A DNA stretch of 64,000 bases from Bradyrhizobium sp. ISRA430 (GCF_029909975.1 NZ_CP094516.1:6550501-6614500), one strand, 5' to 3'; positions 32,811 through 41,459 are shown, numbered from the stretch's first letter. Numbers and translations: made by a program. Notes: a model not told the origin generated them from the sequence alone.

Positions 32811-33770
32811 TCAGCCGAGGTCGGCGGCGGCGATCCAGAACACCTCGCCCTCGGACTCCTCGGTATCGAGCCAGAGCAGCGGCAGTTCCGGGAAGGCTTC
32901 GTCGAGCAACTCGCGGCCGCGTCCGATCTCGCAAAGCAGGCCGCCTTGCGGCGCAAGGTGTTTGGGCGCATCGCGCAGGATTCGACGCACCACGTCGAGA
33001 CCGTCGAACCCGCCGTCGAAGGCGAGCTTCGGCTCGGCCCGACACTCCGGCGGCAGCGCGGCCATGCCTTCCGCGTCGACATAGGGCGGATTGGAGATGA
33101 TCAGGTCGTAGCTGTCGTCGCCAAGGGGCGTGAAAAGATCGCCGCGATGAAGCGTGACGCGATGCTCGAGCCCGTGCTCTCTGACATTGCGCGCGGCAAC
33201 CTCGAGCGCGCCTTTGGAGATGTCGACGGCATCGATCACGGCGTTCGGGAAATGATGCGCAGCGAGGATCGCAAGGCATCCCGAGCCGGTGCAGAGGTCG
33301 AGCACCCGTCCGACGGCCGAGGGATCGTCGAGGAGGGAGCCGGCTTCGCCGTCGCCGCCGAAATGCGACTCCAGCAGTTCGCCAATGAACGAGCGCGGAA
33401 CGATCACGCGTTCGTCGACATAGAAGGGCAGGCCGCGCATGTAGATCTTGTTGACGAGATAGGCGGCCGGCTTGCGGGTGGTGACGCGCTTGTTGATGAG
33501 GTCGAGGATGATCTTGCCCTCCGCCGCGGTGACCCTGGCATTGGCAAAGACTTCGAACTGGTCGGGGCGGAGGTGAAGCGCCTCGCTGACCAGGAAGGCG
33601 GCCTCCGCCACGGGATCGGTGGTGCCATGCGCGAAGGCGAGCTTGGCCTCGACGAAACGGCTCACCCCATAGCGCACGTAATCGAGCAGCGTGACGAGCT
33701 CGCCGGCTCCGACTTTCGCAAGTTTTGGGATGGCGCGGCCGCGCGGTGTCTTCTTCGATGTTCTTGCCAT
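32811..33770 (-). CDS. prmB: Ribosomal protein L3 glutamine methyltransferase
   Basis: A 319-residue SAM-dependent methyltransferase with the PrmB-type N-terminal helical domain (LLDYVRYGVSRFVEAKLAFAHGTTDPVAEAAFLV), the family block PRSFIGELLE, SAM motif VLDLCTGSGCLAILAA and the glutamine-methylation motif ISNPPYVDAEGM. It methylates a glutamine of ribosomal protein L3. The alternative, PrmC acting on release factors, is less likely because of the DERVIVPRSFIGEL pattern and length. Its ATG overlaps the moaE stop by one base (TAATG), placing it last in the uvrC-pgsA-moaD-moaE-prmB run. Confidence 0.9.
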   Translation of the reverse strand: MARTSKKTPRGRAIPKLAKVGAGELVTLLDYVRYGVSRFVEAKLAFAHGTTDPVAEAAFLVSEALHLRPDQFEVFANARVTAAEGKIILDLINKRVTTRKPAAYLVNKIYMRGLPFYVDERVIVPRSFIGELLESHFGGDGEAGSLLDDPSAVGRVLDLCTGSGCLAILAAHHFPNAVIDAVDISKGALEVAARNVREHGLEHRVTLHRGDLFTPLGDDSYDLIISNPPYVDAEGMAALPPECRAEPKLAFDGGFDGLDVVRRILRDAPKHLAPQGGLLCEIGRGRELLDEAFPELPLLWLDTEESEGEVFWIAAADLG

Positions 33771-34237
33771 TAGGATTTGGTCCAGCGTGCGGCGGCCGCG
33801 TCGTCACGGGCGTGGGCCTCGACCCAGCCGGTGCCGCTGCCGCTCTCTTCCTTCTTCCAGAACGGGGCGCTGGTCTTGAGGTAGTCCATCAGAAACTCTG
33901 CCGCCTGGAACGCCGCCTGGCGGTGCTGCGAGGCCGTCACCACCAGTACGATGTTTTCGCCGGGCGTGATCCGGCCGACGCGATGGATGATCGTGACGCC
34001 GTTCAATGGCCAGCGCGAGGTCGCCTCGTCGACATGGCGCCGGATCTCTTCCTCCGCCATGCCCGGATAGTGCTCGAGCGTGAGCGCCGAAATCTTCGCG
34101 CTGTCCTCGTCGCCGCGGCAGATGCCGGAGAAGCTCACGACCGCGCCGACGTCGGTGCGGCCCTTCGTCAGGCCCGCGATCTCGCGCGCGACGTCGAAAT
34201 CGTCCTCTTGGATGCGGATGGTGACGGGGCCGGTCAT
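33770..34237 (-). CDS. moaE: Molybdopterin synthase catalytic subunit
   Basis: A 155-residue subunit that accepts the thiocarboxylated MoaD tail and inserts sulfur into precursor Z to make molybdopterin. Family blocks are visible: GAVVSFSGICRGDED, LTLEHYPGMAEEEI, IIHRVGRITPGENIVLVVTASQHRQAAFQAAEFLMDYLKTSAPFWKKEE, the last containing the catalytic lysines. The gene starts 10 bp after the moaD stop and overlaps prmB by one base. MoaA, MoaB and MoaC are not in the window. Confidence 0.96.
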   Translation of the reverse strand: MTGPVTIRIQEDDFDVAREIAGLTKGRTDVGAVVSFSGICRGDEDSAKISALTLEHYPGMAEEEIRRHVDEATSRWPLNGVTIIHRVGRITPGENIVLVVTASQHRQAAFQAAEFLMDYLKTSAPFWKKEESGSGTGWVEAHARDDAAAARWTKS

Positions 34238-34247
34238 ACCGATGCCG

Positions 34248-34499
34248 CTAGCCGCCGGTCATCGGCGGAAAGAATGCGATCTCGCGTGCGCCCGCGATCG
34301 TGGCGTCCGGCCTGACATGGGCGTGGTCGATCGCGGCGCGGATCACCTTCGGCTTCTCGAAGGCATAGGCATGGGCCTCGCTCCGGCCGGACAGCCAGGC
34401 GATCAGCTCCTCTACGGTGCGTACGCTCGCTGGCGGCTCGACGGTTTCCTCGGCCTTGCCGATCCGCTCGCGCACCCAGGCGAAGTATTTCAGCTTCAT
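34248..34499 (-). CDS. moaD: Molybdopterin synthase sulfur carrier subunit
   Basis: An 83-residue ubiquitin-fold protein ending FFPPMTGG; the terminal Gly-Gly is the site that MoeB adenylates and that carries the thiocarboxylate. The N-terminus MKLKYFAWVRERIGKAEETVEPP and the central VRTVEELIAWLSGR match the family. The ATG overlaps the pgsA stop by four bases (ATGA), so translation is coupled, and moaE follows at once, giving equal supply of the two halves of the synthase. Confidence 0.95.
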   Translation of the reverse strand: MKLKYFAWVRERIGKAEETVEPPASVRTVEELIAWLSGRSEAHAYAFEKPKVIRAAIDHAHVRPDATIAGAREIAFFPPMTGG

Positions 34500-35113
34500 C
34501 CCTCATCCTCCCTGATGAGGTGATGGATGCCGGCGCGGAAATAATCGTAACCGGTGTAGATCGTGAAGATCGCCGAGATCCACAACAGCAAGAGGCCGAT
34601 CTGCGTGACCACCGGCACCACCTGGTCGCCGGCTTCGCCCGCGAGCAGGAAGCCGATCGCGACGAGCTGGATCGTGGTCTTCCACTTGGCAAGCTTGGTC
34701 ACGGGCACGCTGACCCGCAGTGCCGCCAGATATTCGCGCAGGCCCGACACCAGGATCTCGCGGCACAGGATGACGATGGCGGCCCATAGCGACCAGCCAT
34801 GGATGATGCCGTCGGCGGCCAGCATCAAGAGGCACGAGGAGACCAGGAGCTTGTCGGCGATCGGGTCGAGCATCCGCCCGAACGCCGATTGCTGATTCCA
34901 GATGCGGGCGTAATAGCCGTCGAGGTAATCGGTCACGCCTGCCGCGATGAAGATGGCGACCGCCACCCAGCGCAACCAGAGCGGCTGGTCCATGATCGAC
35001 TGGGCATAGATGCACCCGACGACGACCGGGACCGCGGCGATCCGGGCGTAGGTCAGGATGTTCGGGAGGGACATCGAGCTCTTGGCGGCCCCTCGTGTCG
35101 TGGCGATGTTCAT
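34496..35113 (-). CDS. pgsA: CDP-diacylglycerol-glycerol-3-phosphate 3-phosphatidyltransferase
   Basis: A 205-residue inner-membrane enzyme making phosphatidylglycerol phosphate. The CDP-alcohol phosphotransferase motif is complete: D-x2-DG-x2-AR-x8-G-x3-D-x3-D in DYLDGYYARIWNQQSAFGRMLDPIADK. About five hydrophobic segments surround it. The start is taken as ATG 35113; a TTG four codons upstream or an ATG at 35074 (MSLPNILTYAR) are alternatives. Its position between uvrC and moaD-moaE is the usual order in this group of bacteria. Confidence 0.94.
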   Translation of the reverse strand: MNIATTRGAAKSSMSLPNILTYARIAAVPVVVGCIYAQSIMDQPLWLRWVAVAIFIAAGVTDYLDGYYARIWNQQSAFGRMLDPIADKLLVSSCLLMLAADGIIHGWSLWAAIVILCREILVSGLREYLAALRVSVPVTKLAKWKTTIQLVAIGFLLAGEAGDQVVPVVTQIGLLLLWISAIFTIYTGYDYFRAGIHHLIREDEG

Positions 35114-35207
35114 CCGCTCTACCAATACCGCTGTGGCATGAAGGTCAACCGTCCGCCCCCAAATGGGACGGGGACACGACGACCATATGACTACGATCCC
35201 CTTTAGT

Positions 35208-37271
35208 TCACCCCGGTTGGGGATGGAAATACTCGAAAATCCTGCGTGCGCTCTCGGCGCTCACCCCCGGAACCTTGCCGAGATCGGCGATCGAGGCCCG
35301 CTCGATCTCCTTCAACGTTCCGAAATGATGCAACAAGGCACGTTTGCGTGACGGGCCGATGCCCGGGATCTCCTGCAAACCGGCCTCACGGATGTCCTTC
35401 TTGCGCAGCTTGCGGTGCGAGCCGATGACGAAGCGGTGGGCCTCGTCTCGCAGGCGCTGGATGAAATAGAGCACGGGATCGCGCGGCTCGAGCTTGATCG
35501 CCTCGCGGTCCGGCATGAACAGGGTCTCGCGGCCGGCATCCCGGTCCGGGCCCTTGGCGACCGACATCAGCGAGACCTGGGTGAGACCGAGACTCTCGAA
35601 GATCTCGCGCACGGCGTTGAGCTGGCCACGGCCGCCGTCGATGATGACGAGGTCCGGCCATTGCGGGAAGTCGTCGTCCTTGGCCTTGGCCGCACTCTCT
35701 TCCGGCGGGCTGAGCAGGCGTTTGAACCGGCGCTGCAGCACCTCGCGCATCATGGCGTAGTCGTCGCCGGGCGTGAGGCCCTCGGACTTGATGTTGAACT
35801 TGCGGTACTGGTTCTTCACGAAGCCGTCGGGGCCGGCGACGATCATCGCGCCGACCGCATTGGTACCCTGGATGTGGCTGTTGTCGTAGACCTCGATCCG
35901 CTTTGGCGGATGCGGCAGGCTCAGCGTTCCCGCCATCGCCTCGAGCAGTCGGCTCTGCGTCGCGGTATCGGCGAGCTTGCGCCCCAGCGCCTCGCGCGCA
36001 TTGGTCAGCGCGTGGCTGACGAGCTCCTTCTTCTCGCCGCGCTTGGGCGCGGTGACCTCGACCTTGTGGCCGGCCTTGATCGACAGCGCATTCGCAAGCA
36101 GCTCGCTCTCCTCGATCTCATGCGAGAGCAGGATAAGCTTCGGCGGCGGTTTGTCGTCGTAGAACTGCGCAAGGAAGGAGCCGAGCACTTCCTCCGGCGT
36201 GAAGGTCTTCTCCGCGCGCGGAAAATAGGCGCGGTTGCCCCAGTTCTGCCCGGTGCGGAAGAAGAACACCTCGACGCAGGAGAAGCCGCCTTCCTGGTGG
36301 ATGGCGAACACGTCGGCTTCCTCCACCGTGCGCGGATTGATGCCCTGCTGCGACTGGATCGCGGAGAGTGCAGCGAGGCGGTCGCGGTAGAGCGCGGCGC
36401 GCTCGAATTCGAGCTCGCCGGACGCCTTCTCCATCTCGGCGGCGAGCTCCTGCTTCACCGCTTGGCTCTTGCCGGACAGGAAGTCGGTCGCCTCGCGCAC
36501 CAGGGTCGTATAGCCCGTAAAGTCGATCTCGCGGGTGCAGGGGCCGGCGCAGCGGCGGATCTGGTAGAGCAGGCAGGGCCGGCTGCGGCTCTCGAAAAAC
36601 GAATCGGTGCAGGAGCGGATCAGGAACGCGCGCTGCAAGGCGGTGATGGTGCGGTTGACGGCGCCGGCGGAGGCGAATGGCCCGAAGTACCGCCCCGGTC
36701 GGGTCTGCGCGCCCCGGTGCTTCAGGATCTGCGGCGCCCAATGGTCGCCGGTGATCAGGATGTAGGGAAACGACTTGTCGTCGCGAAGCTGCACGTTGAA
36801 GCGCGGCCGGAGCTGCTTGATGAGGTTGGCCTCGAGCAGCAGCGCTTCCGTTTCGGTGTTGGTCGAGACGATCTCGACGGTGACCGTGGCTGCGATCATG
36901 CGCAGGATCCGCGCCGGCTGCGGCGCGCCCACGCGGGCGTAGTTGGACAGGCGCTTTTTGACGTTCTTGGCCTTGCCGACATAGAGCACGTCGGCGTTCG
37001 CATTCAGCATGCGATAGACGCCGGCCGAGGTAGGGGCGAGCCGGACGGCGCGCTCGATCGCCTCATGGCCTGTCGCGAGCGGGCCTTCGCCGATCGCGCC
37101 GCTCTCTTCCAGCATGTCCGGCAGCCGCGCGTCGTCTTCGTCCTCGCCGCTTGCCGCGGCGGGGTCGACGTCCGGGGGCACCAGTTCCTCGGTCGGGGCA
37201 CCCGGCGCCGCGCCGCGCCGAGCCTTGCGCGCGCGCGCAGTCTCGGGGTTATCGGTGGAATCGTGATCCAT
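35208..37271 (-). CDS. uvrC: UvrABC system protein C (excinuclease subunit)
   Basis: A 687-residue nuclease that makes both incisions in nucleotide excision repair. An extra acidic N-terminal extension (about 1-75, rich in Ala, Glu and Asp) precedes the GIY-YIG domain ([30 protein letters not shown]). Then come a cysteine cluster ([10 protein letters not shown]), the UVR motif region binding UvrB (about 280-315), the RNase H-like 5' nuclease domain ([34 protein letters not shown]) and C-terminal helix-hairpin-helix motifs ([20 protein letters not shown]). UvrA and UvrB are not in the window. Confidence 0.97.
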   Translation of the reverse strand: MDHDSTDNPETARARKARRGAAPGAPTEELVPPDVDPAAASGEDEDDARLPDMLEESGAIGEGPLATGHEAIERAVRLAPTSAGVYRMLNANADVLYVGKAKNVKKRLSNYARVGAPQPARILRMIAATVTVEIVSTNTETEALLLEANLIKQLRPRFNVQLRDDKSFPYILITGDHWAPQILKHRGAQTRPGRYFGPFASAGAVNRTITALQRAFLIRSCTDSFFESRSRPCLLYQIRRCAGPCTREIDFTGYTTLVREATDFLSGKSQAVKQELAAEMEKASGELEFERAALYRDRLAALSAIQSQQGINPRTVEEADVFAIHQEGGFSCVEVFFFRTGQNWGNRAYFPRAEKTFTPEEVLGSFLAQFYDDKPPPKLILLSHEIEESELLANALSIKAGHKVEVTAPKRGEKKELVSHALTNAREALGRKLADTATQSRLLEAMAGTLSLPHPPKRIEVYDNSHIQGTNAVGAMIVAGPDGFVKNQYRKFNIKSEGLTPGDDYAMMREVLQRRFKRLLSPPEESAAKAKDDDFPQWPDLVIIDGGRGQLNAVREIFESLGLTQVSLMSVAKGPDRDAGRETLFMPDREAIKLEPRDPVLYFIQRLRDEAHRFVIGSHRKLRKKDIREAGLQEIPGIGPSRKRALLHHFGTLKEIERASIADLGKVPGVSAESARRIFEYFHPQPG

Positions 37272-37359
37272 GGGGCAAATTTAGGCGCTGGGGGCACCGA
37301 TTTGAAGTTCCGCCACCGCGGCACGCAACAGGGCGCGCGCAGTTCCCGGTAACGCTTCC

Positions 37360-37409
37360 TTAAGTCTGTTAAGTGCGCGGTAACCGGCCTTAACAGCCCT
37401 TTAACTTAA
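37360..37409. promoter_or_regulatory. CtrA-type binding-site cluster
   Basis: Within 50 bp there are five TTAA half-sites. One pair, at 37,390-37,405, reads TTAA-CAGCCCT-TTAAC, an exact match to the TTAA-N7-TTAAC box bound by the cell-cycle regulator CtrA. Other TTAA copies are at 37,360, 37,369 and 37,406. It lies about 116 bp before the beta-barrel gene start and 119 bp before the divergent uvrC start, so either or both could be controlled. Confidence 0.6.
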
Positions 37410-37520
37410 AACTCTCGATAAATCCCACGCGAAAGCTTTTTGGTTCCGTAACCATCGGGCAGGGCGTAGCGCGGCGGCGCTCGCCTCGCACGCGTGGCGG
37501 CAGTTGCGTTGGAGAGTGTG

Positions 37521-38144
37521 ATGAAGAGGTTCATTGTGGGCGCAGCCGCGTTGGTTGCAGCCGGCTGGACAGCTTCGGCAGAGGCCGCCGATCTCAATTA
37601 CGGGCAGCGCGCGCCCTACACCGTCAATCAACCGCTCAATGCCTATAGCTGGGCCGGACCCTATCTCGGCGGCAACATCGGCTATGAATGGGGCTCGGTG
37701 AGCAACAATCCGACCAAGCCCTCCGGCTTCGTCGGCGGCGTGCAGGCGGGCTACAATTTCCAGAACGGTCCGTGGGTGTTCGGCATCGAGGGCGACATCC
37801 AGGCGACCGGCGCCGACGACACCTTCGCGCCGTGGAAGTTCTCCAATCCCTGGTTCGGAACGTTGCGCGGCCGCGCCGGCTACGCCTTCAGCAACGTGCT
37901 GTTCTACGGCACCGCCGGTCTCGCCTTCGGCGAGCTGAAGGGACAGACGTTCGGCTTGACCGAATCGCACACCACCGCGGGCTGGACTGCGGGTGTCGGC
38001 GCCGAAGTCGGGCTTGCGCCGAACTGGAGCGCAAAGCTCGAATATCTCTACATCGATCTGTCGACGAGTCAGTTCGCAATTACTGGCGTGTCAAACGGCT
38101 ATAGCGCCAGCGTTGTGCGCGCGGGCGTGAACTATCACTTCTGA
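37521..38144 (+). CDS. Outer-membrane beta-barrel protein (Omp25/porin-like family)
   Basis: A 207-residue protein. GGAG lies 6 bp before ATG 37521. The signal peptide MKRFIVGAAALVAAGWTASA ends AEA-ADL near residue 23. The mature part has the eight-stranded barrel pattern of the rhizobial 25-kDa/Omp25-type proteins: YSWAGPYLGGNIGYEWG, GFVGGVQAGYNFQNGPWVFGIEGDIQ, TLRGRAGYAFSNVLFYGTAGLAFG, GWTAGVGAEVGLAPNWSAKLEYLYIDL, and a terminal Phe in VRAGVNYHF recognised by the Bam machinery. It is probably structural in the outer membrane. A CtrA box cluster lies upstream and a strong terminator 32 bp downstream. Confidence 0.9.
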   Translation: MKRFIVGAAALVAAGWTASAEAADLNYGQRAPYTVNQPLNAYSWAGPYLGGNIGYEWGSVSNNPTKPSGFVGGVQAGYNFQNGPWVFGIEGDIQATGADDTFAPWKFSNPWFGTLRGRAGYAFSNVLFYGTAGLAFGELKGQTFGLTESHTTAGWTAGVGAEVGLAPNWSAKLEYLYIDLSTSQFAITGVSNGYSASVVRAGVNYHF

Positions 38145-38175
38145 TAGCAACAAGAAAAGACCGGACATTAACCCT

Positions 38176-38203
38176 CCCGGCCGCTTGCGGCCGGGAATTT
38201 TTT
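38176..38203. terminator. Strong intrinsic terminator
   Basis: A 9-bp stem CCCGGCCGC and GCGGCCGGG around TT, followed by AATTTTTT. It ends the beta-barrel gene and lies 12 bp from the stop of the convergent cold-shock gene, which it may serve as well. Confidence 0.9.
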
Positions 38204-38214
38204 CGTCAGGCTTG

Positions 38215-38430
38215 CTAGGACAGGATCACCAAGTTGACCGCCTTGGGTCCCTTGCCCTTCTTGTCCGGTTCGACTTCGAATGTAATCCGCTGTCCTTCGG
38301 CAAGGTCCTTCAAACCAGCTCGCTCCACAGCAGTGATATGAACGAAAACATCGCGACCGCCGTCGTCCGGCTTGATGAAGCCGTAGCCGCGCTCGCCGTT
38401 GAAGAACTTGACCGTTCCCGTCATGGCCAT
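38215..38430 (-). CDS. Cold-shock domain protein
   Basis: A 71-residue single cold-shock domain. GGGGGAGGAG lies about 7 bp before ATG 38430 (MAMTGTVKFF), which decides the start over the ATG two codons later. RNA-binding motifs are present: GTVKFFNGERGYGFIKPDDGGRDVFVHI contains RNP1 (ERGYGFI) and RNP2 (DVFVHI). These proteins melt RNA secondary structure. This one resembles the alphaproteobacterial CspA type; whether it is cold-induced cannot be told from the coding part, but the leader is structured (see 38,475-38,547). Confidence 0.93.
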   Translation of the reverse strand: MAMTGTVKFFNGERGYGFIKPDDGGRDVFVHITAVERAGLKDLAEGQRITFEVEPDKKGKGPKAVNLVILS

Positions 38431-38474
38431 CGGGAAACTCCTCCCCCGCAATGCTCCTCCGTCGCAACGCAGAC

Positions 38475-38547
38475 TCACGTCACGACGTGACCGGGCTTCA
38501 CGAAGCCCGGGAGCTGGCCATCCTTGGACGGACATCTCTGTCCGTTC
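38475..38547 (-). promoter_or_regulatory. Structured 5' leader of the cold-shock gene
   Basis: Three adjacent hairpins precede the cold-shock gene: TCACGT-CACG-ACGTGA (38,475-38,490), CCGGGCTTC-AC-GAAGCCCGG (38,491-38,510, 9-bp stem) and GGACGGACA-TCTC-TGTCCGTTC (38,526-38,547). They lie 45-117 bp before the start codon. Long folded leaders that change with temperature are known for E. coli cspA; a similar role here is an inference. A TATTAT box near 38,620 on this strand could be the -10 element. Confidence 0.45.
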
Positions 38548-38683
38548 GGATCTTTCTTAGGCCTTCACTCCGCCGCAACCATTCGCGGAAGCGGAACGCA
38601 AAGCCAGTCACGAACACAGCATAATACGGTTCTTTGCAGATTGACTACCATTCATGCATCTTTTTCCCAAAGATGCCGGGGCT

Positions 38684-39541
38684 TTACGGCTTCGGCACTT
38701 CGAGGCGGAAGCGCGCCGCGCCGCCTTGGCCGAGCGGCTTCTCCAGCTCCGGTAAGATGGTCCTGAGCTCGCCTTGCAGCATGTAGGGAGGATTGACGAT
38801 CAGGAGGCCGGTAGTCGTGAGTGCACCATCGACCTGCGGAGCGACGCTGAATTCGAGCCGCAGGCATTTTCCGGGCGGCTTTGCCGCGGCTGCGGCCCGC
38901 GCGACAATTTGCGCCAGCGTGTCGGTGGCGCGCCGGCTCTTGGCCGGATACCAGATTACATAGATACCGGTCGGCCATTTCGCGAAGGCGCTCGAGAAGG
39001 CCTCACCCAGCCGCTCGAACTCGTCCTTTGCTTCGAAGGGCGGGTCGATCAGCACGAGGCCGCGCCGCTCTTTCGGCGGCACAAAGGCAGGTAGCGCCAC
39101 CCAGCCGTCGAGATCGACCACGCGGGCCTGTTCGTCGCGCCGCAGCACATCGATCAGCGCCTTGCGCGCCTTCGGCTCCAGCTCGCAGGCGACGAGGCGG
39201 TCCTGCGGACGTAGCAGGCCGCGCGCGATCAGCGGCGAGCCGGGATAGGCCTTGAGCTCGCCCTTCGGATTGAAGGCGCGGACGATGTCGAGATAGGGCT
39301 TGGTCAGCACTGCGGTCTCGTTCGAGAGCCGCGCCTGCATGAGCCGCGCAATGCCGGTCAGCCATTCGCCGCTGCGGCGTGCCTCGTCGCTTTCGAGATC
39401 GTAGAGGCCGGCCCCCGCATGGGTGTCGATGACGCGGAACGCGCCCGGCTTCTCCTGCAGATAGGTCAGGATGCGCGCCAGCACGATGTGCTTGATGACA
39501 TCGGCAAAGTTGCCGGCGTGAAAGGCGTGACGGTAGTTCAT
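38684..39541 (-). CDS. rlmJ: 23S rRNA (adenine2030-N6)-methyltransferase
   Basis: A 285-residue protein starting MNYRHAFHAGNFADVIKHIVL, the typical RlmJ N-terminus. It has an SAM-binding region (DTHAGAGLYDL) and the N6-adenine methylation motif DPPFE in VLIDPPFEAKDEFERLG. RlmJ methylates A2030 of 23S rRNA. It has no partner genes nearby and is probably transcribed alone; a palindromic repeat starts 38 bp before its ATG, between it and the RNase T2 gene. Confidence 0.93.
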   Translation of the reverse strand: MNYRHAFHAGNFADVIKHIVLARILTYLQEKPGAFRVIDTHAGAGLYDLESDEARRSGEWLTGIARLMQARLSNETAVLTKPYLDIVRAFNPKGELKAYPGSPLIARGLLRPQDRLVACELEPKARKALIDVLRRDEQARVVDLDGWVALPAFVPPKERRGLVLIDPPFEAKDEFERLGEAFSSAFAKWPTGIYVIWYPAKSRRATDTLAQIVARAAAAAKPPGKCLRLEFSVAPQVDGALTTTGLLIVNPPYMLQGELRTILPELEKPLGQGGAARFRLEVPKP

Positions 39542-39578
39542 GGCGGGGCTACGTTGTCTTACGCGGTCCCAACCCCTT

Positions 39579-39658
39579 GTCATTGCGAGCGCAGCGAAGC
39601 AATCCAGAATCTATCCGCGGTGGCAGTCTGGATTTGCTTCGCTGCGCTCGCAATGACG
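39579..39658. repeat. Palindromic repeat, CATTGCGAGCGCAGCGAAGC family, copy 2
   Basis: Left arm GTCATTGCGAGCGCAGCGAA and right arm TTCGCTGCGCTCGCAATGAC are perfect reverse complements over 20 bp, with inner arms GCAATCCAGA and TCTGGATTTGC. Same family as 1,981-2,066. It lies just past the 3' end of the RNase T2 gene and may serve as its 3' hairpin. Confidence 0.8.
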
Positions 39659-39668
39659 GACGCGGGGC

Positions 39669-40370
39669 CTAACCGCCCCGGATCGGCGGCATGGTGACCT
39701 GGTCGCGGCGGCAGGCGCGGCGTTCGATCTCCTCGCAGGCCCGGAATTGCAGATCCTTGCTGAGGCAGATGCGGACCTCGGACAGCCGTGTCCGGTTACA
39801 GGTGACCGAAACGGCCGCATTGCTCAGGCCCGGATTGGCCTTGATGAAGGCTTCCTCGACCTCGGCCGGCGCCACGGTCTTGGTCTGCGACAGGTCGAGA
39901 TATTCGGCCGGAATCTTGATTGCAGCGCGTGCTTTCCGGATCGTCTCGAAATAATTGCGGTCGGTGAGCCCAGAGCAGGTGCCGTGCTTGTCCCACTCGT
40001 TGAAGATCAGGCCCGGCGCCGGCATCAGGTCCAGCATCGAAGAGACGATGCTGCGATTCAGCCGCGGCGCCGGCCGTTGGCAGTATTCCGGGAAGCCGTT
40101 CTCATATTGCGGCCAGAGCCCATGCACCACGAAGGAATAGGGCCGCCCGTCGCATTGCATCTGGGAGCGTCCGCCGCCGCGGCCGCGCTCTGCGGTCTCT
40201 TCGCAGAAGGATGGCGACCATGACAGCGACAGGACGTAGAAATCGAATTCGCCGGGTGCATTCTGCCGCTTGTCCTGCGCCATCGCAGCGCCGGCGAGCG
40301 ACATCAGCACGGCGGCAAACGTGAGCGAGATCATCAAGCGGGAAAACGACTGCAATCTGGAATGAAACAT
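39669..40370 (-). CDS. Ribonuclease T2 family protein, exported
   Basis: A 233-residue exported RNase. AGGGG lies about 7 bp before ATG 40370, and a signal peptide ends AAMA-QDK near residue 31. Both catalytic blocks are intact: CAS-1 FVVHGLWPQ and CAS-2 NEWDKHGTC, giving the two active-site histidines and the glutamate/lysine. Eight or more cysteines suggest disulfides, in keeping with the periplasm. It cuts single-stranded RNA through a 2',3'-cyclic intermediate. In proteobacteria the family (RNase I type) scavenges RNA in the periplasm. Confidence 0.92.
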   Translation of the reverse strand: MFHSRLQSFSRLMISLTFAAVLMSLAGAAMAQDKRQNAPGEFDFYVLSLSWSPSFCEETAERGRGGGRSQMQCDGRPYSFVVHGLWPQYENGFPEYCQRPAPRLNRSIVSSMLDLMPAPGLIFNEWDKHGTCSGLTDRNYFETIRKARAAIKIPAEYLDLSQTKTVAPAEVEEAFIKANPGLSNAAVSVTCNRTRLSEVRICLSKDLQFRACEEIERRACRRDQVTMPPIRGG

Positions 40371-40473
40371 GGCAACGCCCCTCAACTAGACTGCGCGAAG
40401 CCTAGCAGGCGATAGGAACATTTCAAGAACAAAATTCGTCAGGCCACGCGCGTCGGGGCGCCGTCGATCCGAA

Positions 40474-40941
40474 TCAGGGCTTGGCGCCGCGGCAGGCGGG
40501 GTTGTAAGCCCAGTTGCGGTCGAGCCCGACCACGCACCATTCCACACCTTGCCCGAAACCGGCGAAGCCGCCGTCCTCGATGATCGAGAAATGCACCCTG
40601 CGCACCTTGCCATCGTTCAGCATGGCCTCGCCGGTGCAGTAGCGGCGCGGAATGTTGTCGGACTGCCAGGGCCGGAATGCGATCTCGTGGACGCTGGAAA
40701 AGCCGGTGATCTTCAGCGGGGAATTCCAGAATGAGCTTTCTTTTTCCCAGAACTGGGTGGCGATCGTCGGCAGGGCCTTGTCGCAATCGGCGACGCGGCC
40801 GTCATAGCGCGGCCCGCTCAGCCAGAAGTTCAGCTCCAGTGGATTGGCGGCCTTGGCCTCGCCGAGCGACAGCGCTCCGAACAGGAGGCCGAGCCCCGCG
40901 GCAAGGCGGAGCGATTTCAGGGAGGTCGAAAGGGCGCGCAT
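40474..40941 (-). CDS. Exported protein of unknown function
   Basis: A 155-residue protein with a signal peptide (MRALSTSLKSLRLAAGLGLL to EAKA-AN, about 31 residues). The mature part has four cysteines (VADCDK, RRYCTGEAM, VEWCVVG, NPACRG), likely two disulfides, and conserved-looking blocks FWLSGPRYDGRVADCD and IEDGGFAGFGQGVEWCVVGLDRNWAYNPAC. I do not recognise the family. An upstream in-frame extension exists but lacks export character, so ATG 40941 is used. It is divergent from another small exported protein gene. Confidence 0.7.
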   Translation of the reverse strand: MRALSTSLKSLRLAAGLGLLFGALSLGEAKAANPLELNFWLSGPRYDGRVADCDKALPTIATQFWEKESSFWNSPLKITGFSSVHEIAFRPWQSDNIPRRYCTGEAMLNDGKVRRVHFSIIEDGGFAGFGQGVEWCVVGLDRNWAYNPACRGAKP

Positions 40942-41123
40942 GGGCAATCCAAAAGGCGTGGTCTGCGAAGGTCGGACGGTGCCGCGAAGGCTGAAGGAGG
41001 TCAAGTGCAGCGCGGCAACACTTGCCGACGAGTTGACGGTCACGGCGCGGCAGGCGGGCCTTCCGTTCTTTTCAGCGTCTCGCAGGCGCCGTAAACTGGG
41101 ACCAGCCAAATGGAGTGACGGGA

Positions 41124-41417
41124 ATGCGAATCATTGCGGCCGCGGGCCTTCTTGTCTTGGGAATGCTGGCGAGCCAGCCGGCACGCGCCGACATCCTGCC
41201 GGTGCCGCCGTTCAAGGGCAACGACACCGGCGGCATCATCGCGTATTCGATGGCGACCCAGACCGATGCGCGACAGGTCGCGGTCAATCACTGCGCGCAG
41301 TACGGCAAGGTGGTGAAATTCCTCGCCGTGCAGGCTTATGAGGGCGGCTACATCTCGTTTGCCTGCCGCTGGGTGCCCTATGGCACCGCTGACCGGCCGA
41401 TCCGCACGCTCTACTGA
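41124..41417 (+). CDS. Small exported protein of unknown function
   Basis: A 97-residue protein; GGAG lies 8 bp before ATG 41124. The signal peptide MRIIAAAGLLVLGMLASQPA ends ARA-DIL. The mature part of about 74 residues has two cysteines (NHCAQYGK and SFACRWVP), probably one disulfide, and the compact pattern DDTGGI/AYSMATQTDARQVAVNHCAQYGKVVKFL. It reads as a small periplasmic protein. I recognise no family. The next gene, also for an exported protein, begins 42 bp later on the same strand. Confidence 0.65.
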   Translation: MRIIAAAGLLVLGMLASQPARADILPVPPFKGNDTGGIIAYSMATQTDARQVAVNHCAQYGKVVKFLAVQAYEGGYISFACRWVPYGTADRPIRTLY

Positions 41418-41459
41418 GCCGTTGCTCGTCACGCCACGACAGATTCGGGGGCCTCTCGC

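Noticed and set aside
32132..33082. Long frame that would extend the holin-like protein by 122 codons
   Set aside because: The extension lies opposite the conserved prmB reading frame and lacks membrane or family character. GGAGG marks the ATG at 32716.
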